Assembly: GCF_963675165.1 (NCBI RefSeq)
Contig: NC_087383.1
Span: 2,572,979-2,636,978 of the forward strand
Direction of reading: 5' to 3'
DNA from: Halichondria panicea
Taxonomy: Eukaryota > Porifera > Demospongiae > Suberitida > Halichondriidae
Length of the DNA stretch: 64,000 bases
Part shown: positions 10,427 through 21,005 of the stretch, one piece after another
Layout: each line of letters starts with the position of its first letter
Numbering within the stretch: position 1 is the first letter of the stretch
Made by a program: the position numbers and the translations under genes
The notes under the pieces: generated by a model
What the model was told of the DNA's origin: nothing
The model's input: the letters and a program-made list of their open reading frames with translations, nothing else
Database searches by the model: none

Positions 10427-10511
10427 GTCATGCAAAAACAACAACACTCAATAATATATTTCAGAGAAATCTAGAGCTAGCTAGCTGCAAGGCACAGATT
10501 TATTTACTGGA

Positions 10512-11462
10512 ATGGCCACTAAAGAGCAGAACCAAGGTATAAAGACTGTCATGTTTCCTATAAAGGATAAACCCAATGATTGCTAAAGCATAAAACCCTC
10601 ATTGGTGATTGCTAACCTTGTGTGCTTGCTATCTATTTTCAGAGCTCACAATTGACGATCTGAAGACAGAAATGAAACTGACTGATGAGCAGCTCAATAC
10701 AGTAATAAAGGAACCAGATCTACCCGAGTTGGCAGCATGTTTCGACAATGTTCACAAAGGCTATCTTGAAAAATTGGAGCTCTCACCTGGAGAGCAAACT
10801 GACGTGAGGACTAGAGCATATGTAGATGGCACTCTGGCAGGAATGTTGCTGTCTACTTAATTGCTATTGTTACACATACAATTCTCTATTAACTATCACC
10901 AGGAATGGTACTCACCTATTGTTTTGTTTCCCCAGACTCCACCACCTCGTGTCCTCCCTCCCGAGAGAGGGTCCTGCTGAACCACAAGCTGTCCTCGTAC
11001 AGGGACTACCTACAAAGTCGCTACAGAATGCAAGTATCCACATCAGCCACACAATGGCCTCCCGTCCCAACAAAGACAATTTTCAAACTAGCCATGATTC
11101 AGAAGGAGGAAATACAGAGAGGAAGAATCGACGATGAATTTGTTAGGCTAACAATTACGGGGAAAATTGACGATATTTTACTTCAAAAAACTCCGGTTAA
11201 CTTAACTAACATTTTCCCTGAGATTGAGGATACACGAAACTTTGTGTTGATTGAAGGAGCTCCCGGCTCTGGCAAGAGCACCCTTGCTCTACACATCTGT
11301 CAGGAGTGGGCAAAGGGGAAACTGTTCCAACAGTTCGATATTGCAATCCTGGTGAGACTGAGAGATCCCCTCGTTAGAGAAGCAAAAACAATAGAAGATC
11401 TTCTCCCTTGTAGGAATTCAACACTGGCATGCCAAATAGGGGCAACAATTATAATTAATTGA
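10512..11462 (+). pseudogene. NLR copy A, internally deleted
   Basis: Exon 1 (10,512-10,536, MATKEQNQ) and the start of exon 2 (from 10,643, ELTIDDLK, Death-like domain) match the intact NLRs. A deletion after AGMLL removes the last third of exon 2, its GT donor and most of intron 2; the frame then meets a stop at about 10,858. Exon 3 (from 10,936) keeps the NACHT Walker A (GAPGSGKST) but after GATI it jumps into what is the 3' flank of copy D, ending IIN-stop at 11,462. Walker B and all LRRs are gone. Copy C has the same two breakpoints. At most a short Death-like peptide or a truncated NACHT piece could be made. Confidence 0.85.
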
Positions 11463-11890
11463 TTGATTATTAATTGAGATTGATTGTTATTCATACAGTT
11501 TTGACAATTGATTTTAATTCTGCCATAATGCATTCAATGACAATTTAAATGCATAGAGAAAAGTAGTGAAGTATTATATACTAGTATATATAATTATGTT
11601 AGACACTATAAAAACAAATGTTGTTAATTAATTACAACTTGTTAATAGCACAGCAATAACAAAGGCTTCTCCTTGGTAACAATAACAGACACACAGACAC
11701 ACGCACACGCACACAGTCAGCTTTACCGTAGCCCTCGTGCGGCTACGCCTCGAGGCATAACAAGGGCTTCTCCTGGTAATAATGATAAATGCTCACATGC
11801 ACAGTAAATTGTCAATGAACACAAAGCAATTTGCTAGTGAAAATCCAATTTAACGCTCTGATGCCTTTTGTTCATATAATTATGAGGAAG
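11463..11890. other. NLR 3' flank with R3-type repeat end
   Basis: AT-rich; 11,690-11,765 is a CA tract followed by the R3 hairpin end (CCCTCGTGCGGCTACGCCTC). The same order follows copies C (43,870-43,950) and D (63,705-63,780), so this flank travels with the NLR. Confidence 0.6.
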
Positions 11891-11894
11891 ATGA

Positions 11895-12200
11895 GCAAAT
11901 TAACGTTCACTTTAGCCCTCCCAAACATCTTCTAAACATCTTCATGATTGCCAGGCCCTCGTATTGCAGCTGAAGGAGGTCCTGTGTGGGGAGAAGAGAG
12001 GGCAGTGAAACACTTCAACTGGTATAAGACAAAGAATGCATGTATTCTACATAACACAAAATCATATTAGTACTCCCTTTATTGCTCCCCTCACCTGGAA
12101 GATCAGCTCCACCTTCTCTATCTGCCTGCCCAGGAAACGACCAGACACCTCAAACTTGCTCACATCCACTGACGTCATCTTAAACACAACATTTCTGAAC
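11895..12200 (-). pseudogene. IQGAP-like C-terminal exons, 12-kb copy
   Basis: 12,200-12,095 encodes FRNVVFKMTSVDVSKFEVSG followed by RFLGRQIEKVELIFQ, with AG/GT borders. 11,981-11,895 begins DLLQLQYEGLAIMKMF. Both match the RasGAP_C domain end of IQGAP scaffolds (pattern FEVKAKFMGVQME...DLLQLQYEGVAVMK). The last exon has an 11-bp duplication just after MKMF that shifts the frame before GRAKVNVNLLIF. The same duplication is in the 44-kb and 64-kb copies. It is the best copy of the FRNVVF exon in the window, but the gene is broken. Confidence 0.75.
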
Positions 12201-12568
12201 CTGGGGGAGTGTTAACATAGCGCTCAACGTTACACATAGAGGCATAAAATAAGTCAATAGCCTCACACTGAAATAGATTAGTAGTAGAATCTGGACAAAG
12301 TACGTACAAGAGCAATAATATTAAGAGCAGATGTCAATGATTATCATGTTGTTTGATCATAGTAGAGGGATTCCCAGAATAGTACATCAATGACAAGAGA
12401 CATACGAAGCTCTTAACATCAATACCGTGACACACCAATGTACGCAGGAATTGAAAGCATAATTATATTCTATTTAGTATATAGACAGCCCGTATTAAAG
12501 ATCTAAGCACACAACACAAGTATGTTAGTATCTGCTATGCACTCTCCAGTACGTAGGTGGAGACTTAC

Positions 12569-12693
12569 AGAATGGGTGGGGCATATCTCCATGGACACTG
12601 ATGCAGATGATTTGTTTGATCACGTCAGAGTACGCGTCGATACCCAGCTATCTCTCCGGGGAGTCCACTGTCGATGCCCACAGGAAGAACCCT
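12569..12693 (-). pseudogene. IQGAP-like exon (FLRAST), 12-kb copy
   Basis: Matches the exon that is open at 17,438-17,561 (FLRASTVDPLDRRLGIDKYS), equivalent to the IQGAP stretch FNVDEYSDL...TKPVIYIS. Here the codons for DPLDR are altered (stop after SPER) and the donor is GTAAGT. Confidence 0.55.
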
Positions 12694-12754
12694 CTGGGGG
12701 GGGAACAGTGAGAGTCATATTATGATTCAGTTCCGGGAATAAATGTCATAGAAA

Positions 12755-13020
12755 GTCACTAATTGACTCACATTTTTTCCAGCCGAGGCAAATGGAGCAC
12801 AGCTATAGGTTACGTCTCTGTGGGGCATGGAAAAATTGATTTACTGAAATTGTGTATCAGGTTTTAAGCAACTAATAAGGATTATCACTTATTGAGCGCA
12901 CAATTCCCCGCCCACACACACCTGGTCAGTAGACAGCTGATTGCCTATCCACAACATTGAAGGATTTTATCGCAGCTATGTACTTCATTGTACAGCTGCA
13001 AGGGGAGTGACGTGTGATAC
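12755..13020 (-). other. Conserved exon-like blocks, second copy
   Basis: The same two blocks as at 5,640-5,910, upstream of an IQGAP-like exon on the minus strand. Product unknown. Confidence 0.3.
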
Positions 13021-13124
13021 AGTGTGATTCAATGAAAGTCAGTACAACACAGTTAGTGTATGTTTACCAAAGAGGTACATGAGATTGTTCTGACAAATCA
13101 TTCTTGTACTCTCTAATACACTAA

Positions 13125-13297
13125 CAGGGTTTCATCTAGGATAACAAGTTGGGGGGGAGATTTGGGAGTGCGTAAGCGCAAGTGTTTGGCTATGCCCACT
13201 TAAAAAAAGTTGATTTAATACTAATGTGATGATGTCATTATTCTACAAGATTTGGGGGGGGGGGAAGAACCACCCCCCCCTACTAGATGAAACCCTG
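13125..13297. mobile_element. TIR element, family M2, short copy
   Basis: CAGGGTTTCATCTAGG and inverted TAGATGAAACCCTG ends, with an internal deletion of about 70 bp relative to the 6.0-kb copy. Confidence 0.75.
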
Positions 13298-13489
13298 ACT
13301 AACTGATACAGTACCAAAGATGCAACCTTTTACATGGCAAAATTAAAAACGGCCATTGTCAAAGTAATGTAGACGCAATCGGCATCATGTATAAATTGTG
13401 TATTTGGCCTGGCCTAAGCCATATTCAGTACATACTATATAGCAGGTCATTTTCGTAGGTTATAACATTCGAAACAAACAACGTCTACA

Positions 13490-13850
13490 CACAGTAAGTG
13501 CAGTAGTAGTAGATCTAAGAGGTAGTCTAATGCTCAAGAATGATGGAACATCTTATATACATATAGTAGTCATCTGCAGAATTGTGTAGAGGAGATGTTT
13601 CACCATCTTTGAGCATTAGTTTACCTCTTAGATCTACTACTACTGCACTGCACTATACTGCACTTACTGTGTATATAGCTAGTAGGTATCTTCAAGACCA
13701 GCTAGCTCACTGACAGTTGACAAACTAATGCTCAAAGATGGTGGAACATCTCTACACAATTCTACTACTACTGCATGCACTTACTGTGTATATAGTAGGT
13801 ATCTTCAAGACCAGCTAGCTCACTGATAGTTGACAAACACTCTCTGGGAC
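13490..13850. repeat. Fold-back cluster with repeated arms
   Basis: The block AGTGCAGTAGTAGTAGATCT with CTAAGAGGTA occurs directly and inverted (about 13,497 and 13,620). The segment GTATCTTCAAGACCAGCTAG occurs twice in direct orientation (13,685 and 13,798). Non-coding; likely a damaged fold-back element. Confidence 0.6.
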
Positions 13851-13939
13851 AAAAACCATTGTGTAGCTCTTACTTCAATATTTTACAAACTTCCTTTATT
13901 TAGAATAATAGCGCATGCATTGCAGAATGCAGAGGCTGC

Positions 13940-16280
13940 AAAATATGGTGGGCCGTTTGTTTCAAAATTCAAATGTTACATTTTCATTCAAATCACAATA
14001 CATTCATTCAAGATGTGCAATTTTCATTCAAGAGCATTCAAGATTATTCATTCAAGATTCAAGATTTTGATGGATGCATAAACATGCATAATTTCAGATG
14101 ACTTTAGCCACACTTTGTGGTTTTATTGCATGGTGTAGTTGTTTTAATTAACAGGAAATGGGGTTCACAATAATCAACTCCCTCCCTCAGTAGTGGTAAG
14201 GTGATTCCCAAACCAGAAACATGACATTGATTGACGAAAATTAACAAGAGGTCAGGGGTTCGTTGCCGACCTTCGAGTTTTGAGCATTAAGCAAAGGACA
14301 TCTTATAAATGTTGTGTTTGACTGTATATGCATGCATGGCATGCATATCTTGAATAATTATTGTCGACTTGAATGCATTAAAATCTTGAATGACAATTGC
14401 ATGGTCTTGAATGGTCAGTGGATCTTTGGATCAATTTAAATTTGTTTTGGGCAGAATTTCAAATCGATAGAAATTTATATATTTTTTGATTTTGAATATT
14501 TATGCCTCGAGGCGTAGCCGCACGAGGGATACGGTAAAGCTGACTGTGTGTGTGTCTGTCTGTCTGTCTGTGTGTGTGTGTGTGTATTCCAGCTATAACT
14601 GCTCAACGGTTACAATGCGACGAAAACTAACAGCTTCTATAGGCTTCTAGCCACGTTCTCTTGGATTTTGATTCGTGGATTAGCAAACTAAAGCTTCTTT
14701 CTCTAGTTATGGCTAGTTTGACTCACATTGAAGGCTGTTGCAGTCTCTTCAGAATCTTTCATAGCATCATCTGTCCGCACAAACTTTCTATTCAACATAT
14801 GAGTTAGCCTTGCACTAAAGCGCTAGCTTTTTGTTAGCTACAATACTCAGAAAATATCTGTTAACACAGCTAGCTAGCAGTAGCCATTTGTGAAATTGAT
14901 CTCTTTGGACACACCCTTTAATTATTCCTGTGGATGTAATGCGCATGCGCGCTCATTCCCCATGTGTGAGAAAATAATATCCAAGATCCAGATCCAGATC
15001 CTCCTGGCAGAATCATCTTTGTCTTGAGGGCCTGGTAAGCCACAAAACACTACCATATAACAATATAGATAACAATATGCATGTACACAGGTCTTTTCTT
15101 CTTAGATATTATTTACACTGAACTACAGATCCTGGAAGAATCAATTTTCTTCTTTCTTGAGGTCCTGGTAAGCCACATAATACAATAAATAACAACAATA
15201 GATGCATGTAAATAAGTCTTTTCTTCTCAGTGACTTTATATAGATAAGCTAACTTTAATATAAAATTCATTATAGATAACACTCTAATACTTTTGAGCGA
15301 AAGCAAAAACATGGCGAGAGGCATTAGCACAGCGCCAGCTTGAACACTAGTTTGAAACTGCAAGAGTACATGCAAATGAGTGCATTCTATTTTCAATTCT
15401 TGAGGAAGAACTGGTCCTGAGTTTCGTGCAGAAAAAAGCAGTTTCATATTTTGCACCCACAGGGGTTAGCTTATAATGACCTTTGTACTCTAAGAAGCTG
15501 TGCACTTTATAGTCTGTTATAAAATCAGTATTATGTGCACCTAGCTTGTATGCGTACAGGTTATGTTAACAGTTGTATCCCACCCTGATTGACAATGACA
15601 ATTACACCCCTGTCTGTATAGGTGTTCCAAGTACCATGGCCAATAGATGAGTGTTCCCAGCATACAGACGGTACTATACATATAATCATACAGTTGTTCG
15701 ATTGCACACACACACACACAATAATATCATAATTAATTTTAATTGATCCTTCAACATTGAAATGTTTAATAATATTAATTATGTACAGTTAAGGAAGTAC
15801 ATTATTATATTATACATAGCAGAGTCGTGCAGTTGGCTAGCCTCGAGGAAGTGATTGGGATATCAAGGCTAGCAGTTGGCAAGGTTATATTCTGGCTATA
15901 TTTAGCATTGCATTGGAGCATGGCTTCTCAAGAGTACAAAGGTCATTTTAAGCAAACCCTGTGGATGCTATAAGCGCTAGTGATGGTCAAAAATTGAAAA
16001 TGCTTTTTCTGCACGAAACTCAGGACCAATTCTTCCTCAAGAAATTAAAAGTAGAATGCACTCATTTGCATGTACTCTTGCAGTTTCAAAATATTCAAAA
16101 TCAAAAAATATATAAATTTCTATCGATTTGAAATTCTGCCCAAAACAAATTTATATTGATCCAAAGATCCACTGACCTTGAATGAATACGTATATGCATC
16201 TTGAATGAATGTATTGTAATCTGAATGAAAATATAACATTAATTTTGAATTTTGAAACAAACGGCCCACCATACACCATA
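13940..16280. mobile_element. Composite repeat bounded by inverted copies
   Basis: 13,943-14,505 begins TGGTGGGCCGTTTGTTTCAA and ends near AAATTTATATATTTTTTGAT. A shorter inverted copy lies at 16,080-16,275. Between them are an R3-type unit (14,505-14,890), a 165-bp tandem duplication (14,990-15,240), and an inverted pair (15,320-15,500 with 15,930-16,085) sharing TGCAAGAGTACATGCAAATG. No coding sequence was recognised. It separates the 12-13-kb IQGAP pieces from those at 16.6 kb. Confidence 0.6.
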
Positions 16281-16571
16281 GCAAAAACACATTGATTTTA
16301 CAATGTAAAAGGGTGGGCCAGCTCAGCACAATTCAAATAGCAATCAAAATTCCAGGCTCTTAAACGAATAGGACTATTATATCATTCAATGACAATTTAG
16401 AGAAAAGTAGCGAAGTACATAGTATGTTAGAACATTAGGTCGTTAATTAATTAATTGCAACGTGTCAATAGTACATGCAGATGATATAAATAATTGAAGA
16501 ATGCTCACATGCAATTGTCAATGAATACATGCAATTTGTTAATGGCAATCCAATTTAACACTCTGAGGATT

Positions 16572-17826
16572 TTAAAAGTTCATGAGGAAGATGAGCAGAT
16601 TAACATTCACTTTGGCCCTTCCAAACATCTTCATGATTGCCAGGCCCTCATATTGCAGCTGAAGGAGGTCCTGTGTGGGGAGAAGAGAGGGCAGTGAAAC
16701 ACTTCAACTGGTGTATAAGACAAAGAATGCATGTATTTGTAAGACAAATGAATACATGTACTTACATACACCGTACAAGCATACCAACACTATACCTGAC
16801 ACAAGGCAGTAAACTTCTTGAACACTTTACGTACCTACCATCTACCTGTACACACACCCTCACCTGGAGGACCAGCTCCACCTTCTCTATCTGCCTGATG
16901 TGATCTCAAACACACAACATTTCCGAATCTGAACCTGGGCGAGTAAGAAATAATGTTCACATAATTATAGCATAACTTTGCATAAGATCAAGGTCGTAGC
17001 AAGAGGTCAGGCTGGTCAGATTTTGGCCTAACCACTTTTTGCAGCTGGGTAGGTAATGGTCGTAAATATTGTAAGTGATAATACGCATGCTGTTTTGGTG
17101 AGGAAAAGTGATGGCCTTTTTCTTAGGTAAAAAATTCACCACTGTATGCAAAAGTTCCAATAGTAGAAAAACAGCTGACCTTCAATTGCAAGTTGGCCTG
17201 ACCACTTTAAAGTTGCTTGCTACGCCCCTGCATGAAGATTGGGGCATAAAAATAAGTTAATAGCCTCACACTGGAGGAATTGTTAAAGTCTAGATTAGTA
17301 GTATAGTCTGAGCTTCAGTCAAACAGTGGACAAAGTACGTACCAGAGCAATTAATGGCACATGTGATGATTATCATGTTGTTTAATAGAAGTATGTTAGT
17401 ATAACGGCTACTCTCACTCAAGTATACGGAGACTCACAGAGTGGGTGGAGCATATCTCCATGGACGCTGATGTATGGATGATTGGCTTGGTCACGTCAGA
17501 GTACTTGTCGATACCCAGCCTTCTGTCCAGGGGGTCCACTGTCGATGCTCGCAAGAACTCTCTGTGGGGGGTACAATGAGTGTATGTATATTCATACCCT
17601 CTGCATGGCAACGAAAATAGCTAATGTGCAATTTAGATCATACGATACTTTAGTAGAAGGTAGAAACACACATGGCATCATCACATGACCATCATTCGTA
17701 CATACACACTTTCAACTATTTGACTACAAATTCAGTTTTGGTTATCACATTTCTTATACCTAAACTTCTTGAAGGCGTCCGAGTGTACGGGTTCATTATT
17801 GACAGGGCAGCACTCTCAGCCTCAAA
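16572..17826 (-). pseudogene. IQGAP-like 3' part in original exon order
   Basis: The only place where the IQGAP exons are collinear. In gene order: 17,826-17,760 (FEAESAALSIMNPY, then a one-base frame change before SDAFKKFR); 17,561-17,438 (EFLRASTVDPLDRRLGIDKY, then SDVTKPIIHTSASMEICSTH); 16,937-16,864 (truncated FRNVVF exon, about 45 bp lost); and 16,670-16,572 (DLLQLQYEGLAIMKMFGRAK, then VNVNLLIFLMNF-stop). IQGAPs are calmodulin- and Rho-GTPase-binding cytoskeletal scaffolds; these pieces cover the end of the RasGAP domain and the RasGAP_C domain. The ending MNF-stop replaces the usual LNKKFYGK type of tail. Frame change and exon deletion argue for a pseudogene. Confidence 0.7.
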
Positions 17827-18032
17827 CTGTGCAAAGGAACAGGAAAAACACGATAAACTCTTAAACCAACAGATATAACCAGACAATAATCATGGAAAGT
17901 TAATAATTTTCTGCTGATTTGGCGTTTTTTACCAACAAATAATTATCTAGTCCAGTACTAATTTATTGTACATAGATGCAGTGCATAATGTAGGCCATAA
18001 TCTGTACAGGTATACTGTACCACTTTTATCAC

Positions 18033-18179
18033 CTGTTGTTTGTAGCACTCAAATATCTACCCCATCGGCACACTGCTCTGCTCCAACTCCTCACAGCGAT
18101 CCAGTGCCTTCTTGAGCTCTTCCTCCATCACAAGTCTCTCTTGAACAGCAGACTGGGTAATAGATTGCATGGTGGTCAT
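18033..18179 (-). pseudogene. CENP-E-like coiled-coil exon, 18-kb copy
   Basis: Encodes TMQSITQSAVQERLVMEEEL and KKALDRCEELEQSSVP. It has lost about 30 bp before the donor relative to 6,632-6,812, and the acceptor AG is changed to AC. Confidence 0.6.
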
Positions 18180-18254
18180 GTACACACACACAGGTATACA
18201 GATACAACCATCACAACATCGTGGTAGTGGTACAGTAGTTATATAATTGCAGGT

Positions 18255-18973
18255 ACATGTATTAATGAAAGCACCGCGGGTACTGATGCCTCGGTGAAGG
18301 TGCAAAACTACATAACATAAAGCTACACACATTATCATGATGAATATATTTGCATTTTTGCTGCATGCAAACTCAAATTGCATGGTGGTCGATCATGTAC
18401 ACACACACACAGGTAATACAACCACCATGTGGTAGTGGTACAGCTGTTTGCTCACTGCATTACCACAAAACAACAAATACCATACAATGTTGCTATGCAA
18501 ACAACATGTGGTCCTAAGCAATGATGGCTTCTAGCACTTGTATGTTAAATGGGTACTTTTTGAGGGTTACAAAAATGGCTAATCTGCGAGACCCTCAAAA
18601 ATTACCCGCTATAAGGTGGCCATCAATATTATAGTAAATGCTCTCACAATCTACTCTTAGTGGTATAATTTTTATATGGAAACTAATATACAAATGAAAG
18701 CACCGCGGGTGCTGATGCCTCGGTGGAGATGCCAAAGCTACATAACATAAAGCTACTAGAGTCTAATAGCTTTTATACACATGACATGATGAACAATTAA
18801 TTTTGCTGCATGCAAACTCAAGGAGTGGGTAATGATCGACCACGATTGTTGTTAAAAACGAGCGATGCCAAAAGTTCAAGTCTAAAATTAATGGCTGCAT
18901 TAGCAGAGCCTTGCAGCTCTCTTCTCACTCTTGCAGCTACCAATAGCTAGCGTTCTAGTGCAGAGCTAACTAC
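18255..18973. mobile_element. Two R3 family fragments
   Basis: 18,262-18,375 and 18,692-18,973 both begin ATGAAAGCACCGCGGGT(G/A)CTG like the 3.3-kb insertion. The second runs until GCAGAGCTAACTAC, where the 28-bp minisatellite starts. In between, 18,540-18,610 holds a small inverted repeat (TTTTTGAGGGTTAC / GACCCTCAAAAATTACC). Confidence 0.55.
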
Positions 18974-19462
18974 AGTGGGGCCATAGGCAGTGCACGTACA
19001 CAGTGGGGCCATAGGCAGTGCACGTACACAGTGGAGCCATAGGCAGTGCACGTACACAGTGGGGCCATAGGCAGTGCACGTACACAGTGGGACCATAGGC
19101 AGTGCACGTACACAGTGGGACCATAGGCAGTGCACGTACACAGTGGGACCATAGGCAGTGCACGTACACAGTGGGACCATAGGCAGTGCACGTACACAGT
19201 GGGGCCATAGGCAGTGCACGTACATAGTGGGACCATAGGCAGTGCACGTACATAGTGGGACCATAGGCAGTGCACGTACATAGTGGGGTCATAGGCAGTG
19301 CACGTACATAGTGGGACCATAGGCAGTGCACGTACATAGTGGGGGCATAGGCAGTGCACGTACATAGTGGGGCCATAGGCAGTGCATGTACATAGTGGGG
19401 GCATAGGCAGTGCACGTACATAGTGGGGCCATAGGCAGTGCATGTACATAGTGGGACCATAA
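18974..19462. repeat. 28-bp minisatellite, block 1
   Basis: About 17 units of CAGTGCACGTACACAGTGGG + GCCATAGG. The left part has mostly tacaCag units and the right part tacaTag units, so variants are clustered and not shuffled. On the minus strand all three frames are open because 28 is not a multiple of three. The proteins are artefacts. Confidence 0.95.
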
Positions 19463-20106
19463 CCCTTTACAGGTCAAATTGTTGTAAATATTACAACAAC
19501 AAAGGAGCATGCTATTAACTTGTCAATATTGATCAATGTTGATATTGGATTGTGTGGTAGATTGTGAGAGCTTTGAAGTACTAGTTTTGCTGAGCTGCTT
19601 GACACTTGAAACTGGATTGGCTCTGGAAGCATTGTTGACTTTGTACTCTTTTTTTTTTCAGGTGATCTTAACTGCTTATTCTCCTGTTCAGCCATTGTCT
19701 GTTGGCTACTGCTTCCATCTACGTTTCTACACCACCTTTAAAGATGATAAGTTTACTATATACTTTCTCCAGACACAACTCATCTTTTGTGTGTCCTACT
19801 GTGACCCTTTACCAGTCAAATTGAAGGTTTAGACCAGCTACAGCTTTTAAAGGCCACACATACTTCCATTGAGGCAAGCAGCAAGGCATAATCGACTGGT
19901 TAGTGTGTGTGTGTGTGACGTGGGTGTGCACAACCATTGTCCCACGCCCATCTTCTAAGCTAGTCTGGCCACGCCCTCCACAAAGAAGTCTTCATTGGGG
20001 GGCGGCGATCAAATCAAGCTAAGTTGGTGGGTTGGGCTGACCACAAATTCAAATTCAAACTAAAGTGATGACCCTTTTCCCGATTGAACGATTGACCGGT
20101 AAAGGG
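19463..20106. mobile_element. piggyBac-like MITE inserted in the minisatellite
   Basis: Ends CCCTTTACAGGTCAA and, inverted, CCCTTTACCGGTCAA (14 of 15 match). Flanked by ATAA on both sides, which is part of the minisatellite unit (ccATAAgc), so ATAA is the duplicated target. A second left-type end (CCCTTTACCAGTCAAATTG) lies inside at about 19,804. An open stretch on each strand exists, but neither resembles a transposase. Confidence 0.7.
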
Positions 20107-20452
20107 ATAAGCAATGCATGTACATAGTGGGACCATAAGCAGTGCATGTACATAGTGGGACCATAGGCAGTGCATGTACATAGTGGGACCATAAGCAGTG
20201 CATGTACATAGTGGGACCATAAGCAGTGCATGTACATAGTGGGGACCATAGGCAGTGCACGTACATAGTGGGACCATAGGCAGTGCATGTACATAGTGGG
20301 ACCATAGGCAATGCATGTACATAGTGGGACCATAGGCAGTGCATGTACATAGTGGGACCATAGGCAGTGCATGTACATAGTGGGACCATAAGCAGTGCAT
20401 GTACATAGTGGGGCCATAAGCAGTGCATGTACATAGTGGGGCCATAAGCTCT
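20107..20452. repeat. 28-bp minisatellite, block 2
   Basis: About 12 units, mostly with gcATGtaca and taAgcag variants, continuing block 1 after the inserted element. Confidence 0.95.
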
Positions 20453-20940
20453 GTACACACACTAGAGGTCAATTTGAGTACCTTTTCTACTTTGCTTAAA
20501 AAAATGTTTTTTCAGGTGAGTTGAAGGTGTACAATGCAGTAAGGAACTAGACTGAATAGTTTTAAGCACAAAACCTCCAAATTGCACCTTAGACAATCAT
20601 TCCGCCAAATTTTTCCGGTTGCTGCCCCCCGAACCCCCCCCAAATGTTCAACAGCGTACGGCCGTCGTCATTTCCCCCCTTAGATAAAAATCCTGCTTGA
20701 AACCCTAACAATAGTGAGTATTTGTGACATACCGTATAAGTAGAGGTTGTATGGTGAAAATGTTCGTATATTTCGTACTGTAGAGCATCATACACTGTAC
20801 GAAAAATAAAACTACAAAACTATTCTACAGTAATAGGCTCAATGTGGCTGTATGAATATTTAAAATACGAAATATTTCCAGTCCTACAGTATTATAAACT
20901 CTTTAACCACAACTTTGGTAAACATAATATTATTTCTTAC
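20453..20940. other. No gene seen; repeat remnants
   Basis: 20,590-20,715 is C-rich with a TAGATAAAAATCC..GAAACCCTAAC end, resembling a diverged M2 end. The rest is AT-rich without exon signals. Confidence 0.4.
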
Positions 20941-21005
20941 CTAAACTTCTTGAAGGCATGAGTGAGTGTTCGGGTTCATTACTGACAGGGCATCATTCTC
21001 AGTCT
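20941..21005 (-). pseudogene. IQGAP-like exon (FEAEN), 21-kb copy
   Basis: Reads GAGAATGATGCCCTGTCAGT (ENDALSV), MNPN, then needs a one-base shift to reach HAFKKFR before the GTAAG donor. The upstream acceptor side is interrupted by about 60 bp of unrelated sequence. Confidence 0.55.

Noticed and set aside
12522..12725. Plus-strand peptide across 12.6 kb
   Set aside because: The minus-strand reading FLRASTVDPLDRR matches IQGAP and is bounded by AG/GT, so the plus frame is a shadow.
16637..16903. Plus-strand peptides starting MPGPHIAAEGGPVWGEE
   Set aside because: Antisense of the IQGAP last exon (DLLQLQYEG), which explains the conservation between copies.
18947..19460. Minus-strand frames of 105-164 codons rich in Cys, Tyr and Pro
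   Set aside because: Same minisatellite artefact (block 1); likewise 20,014-20,472.
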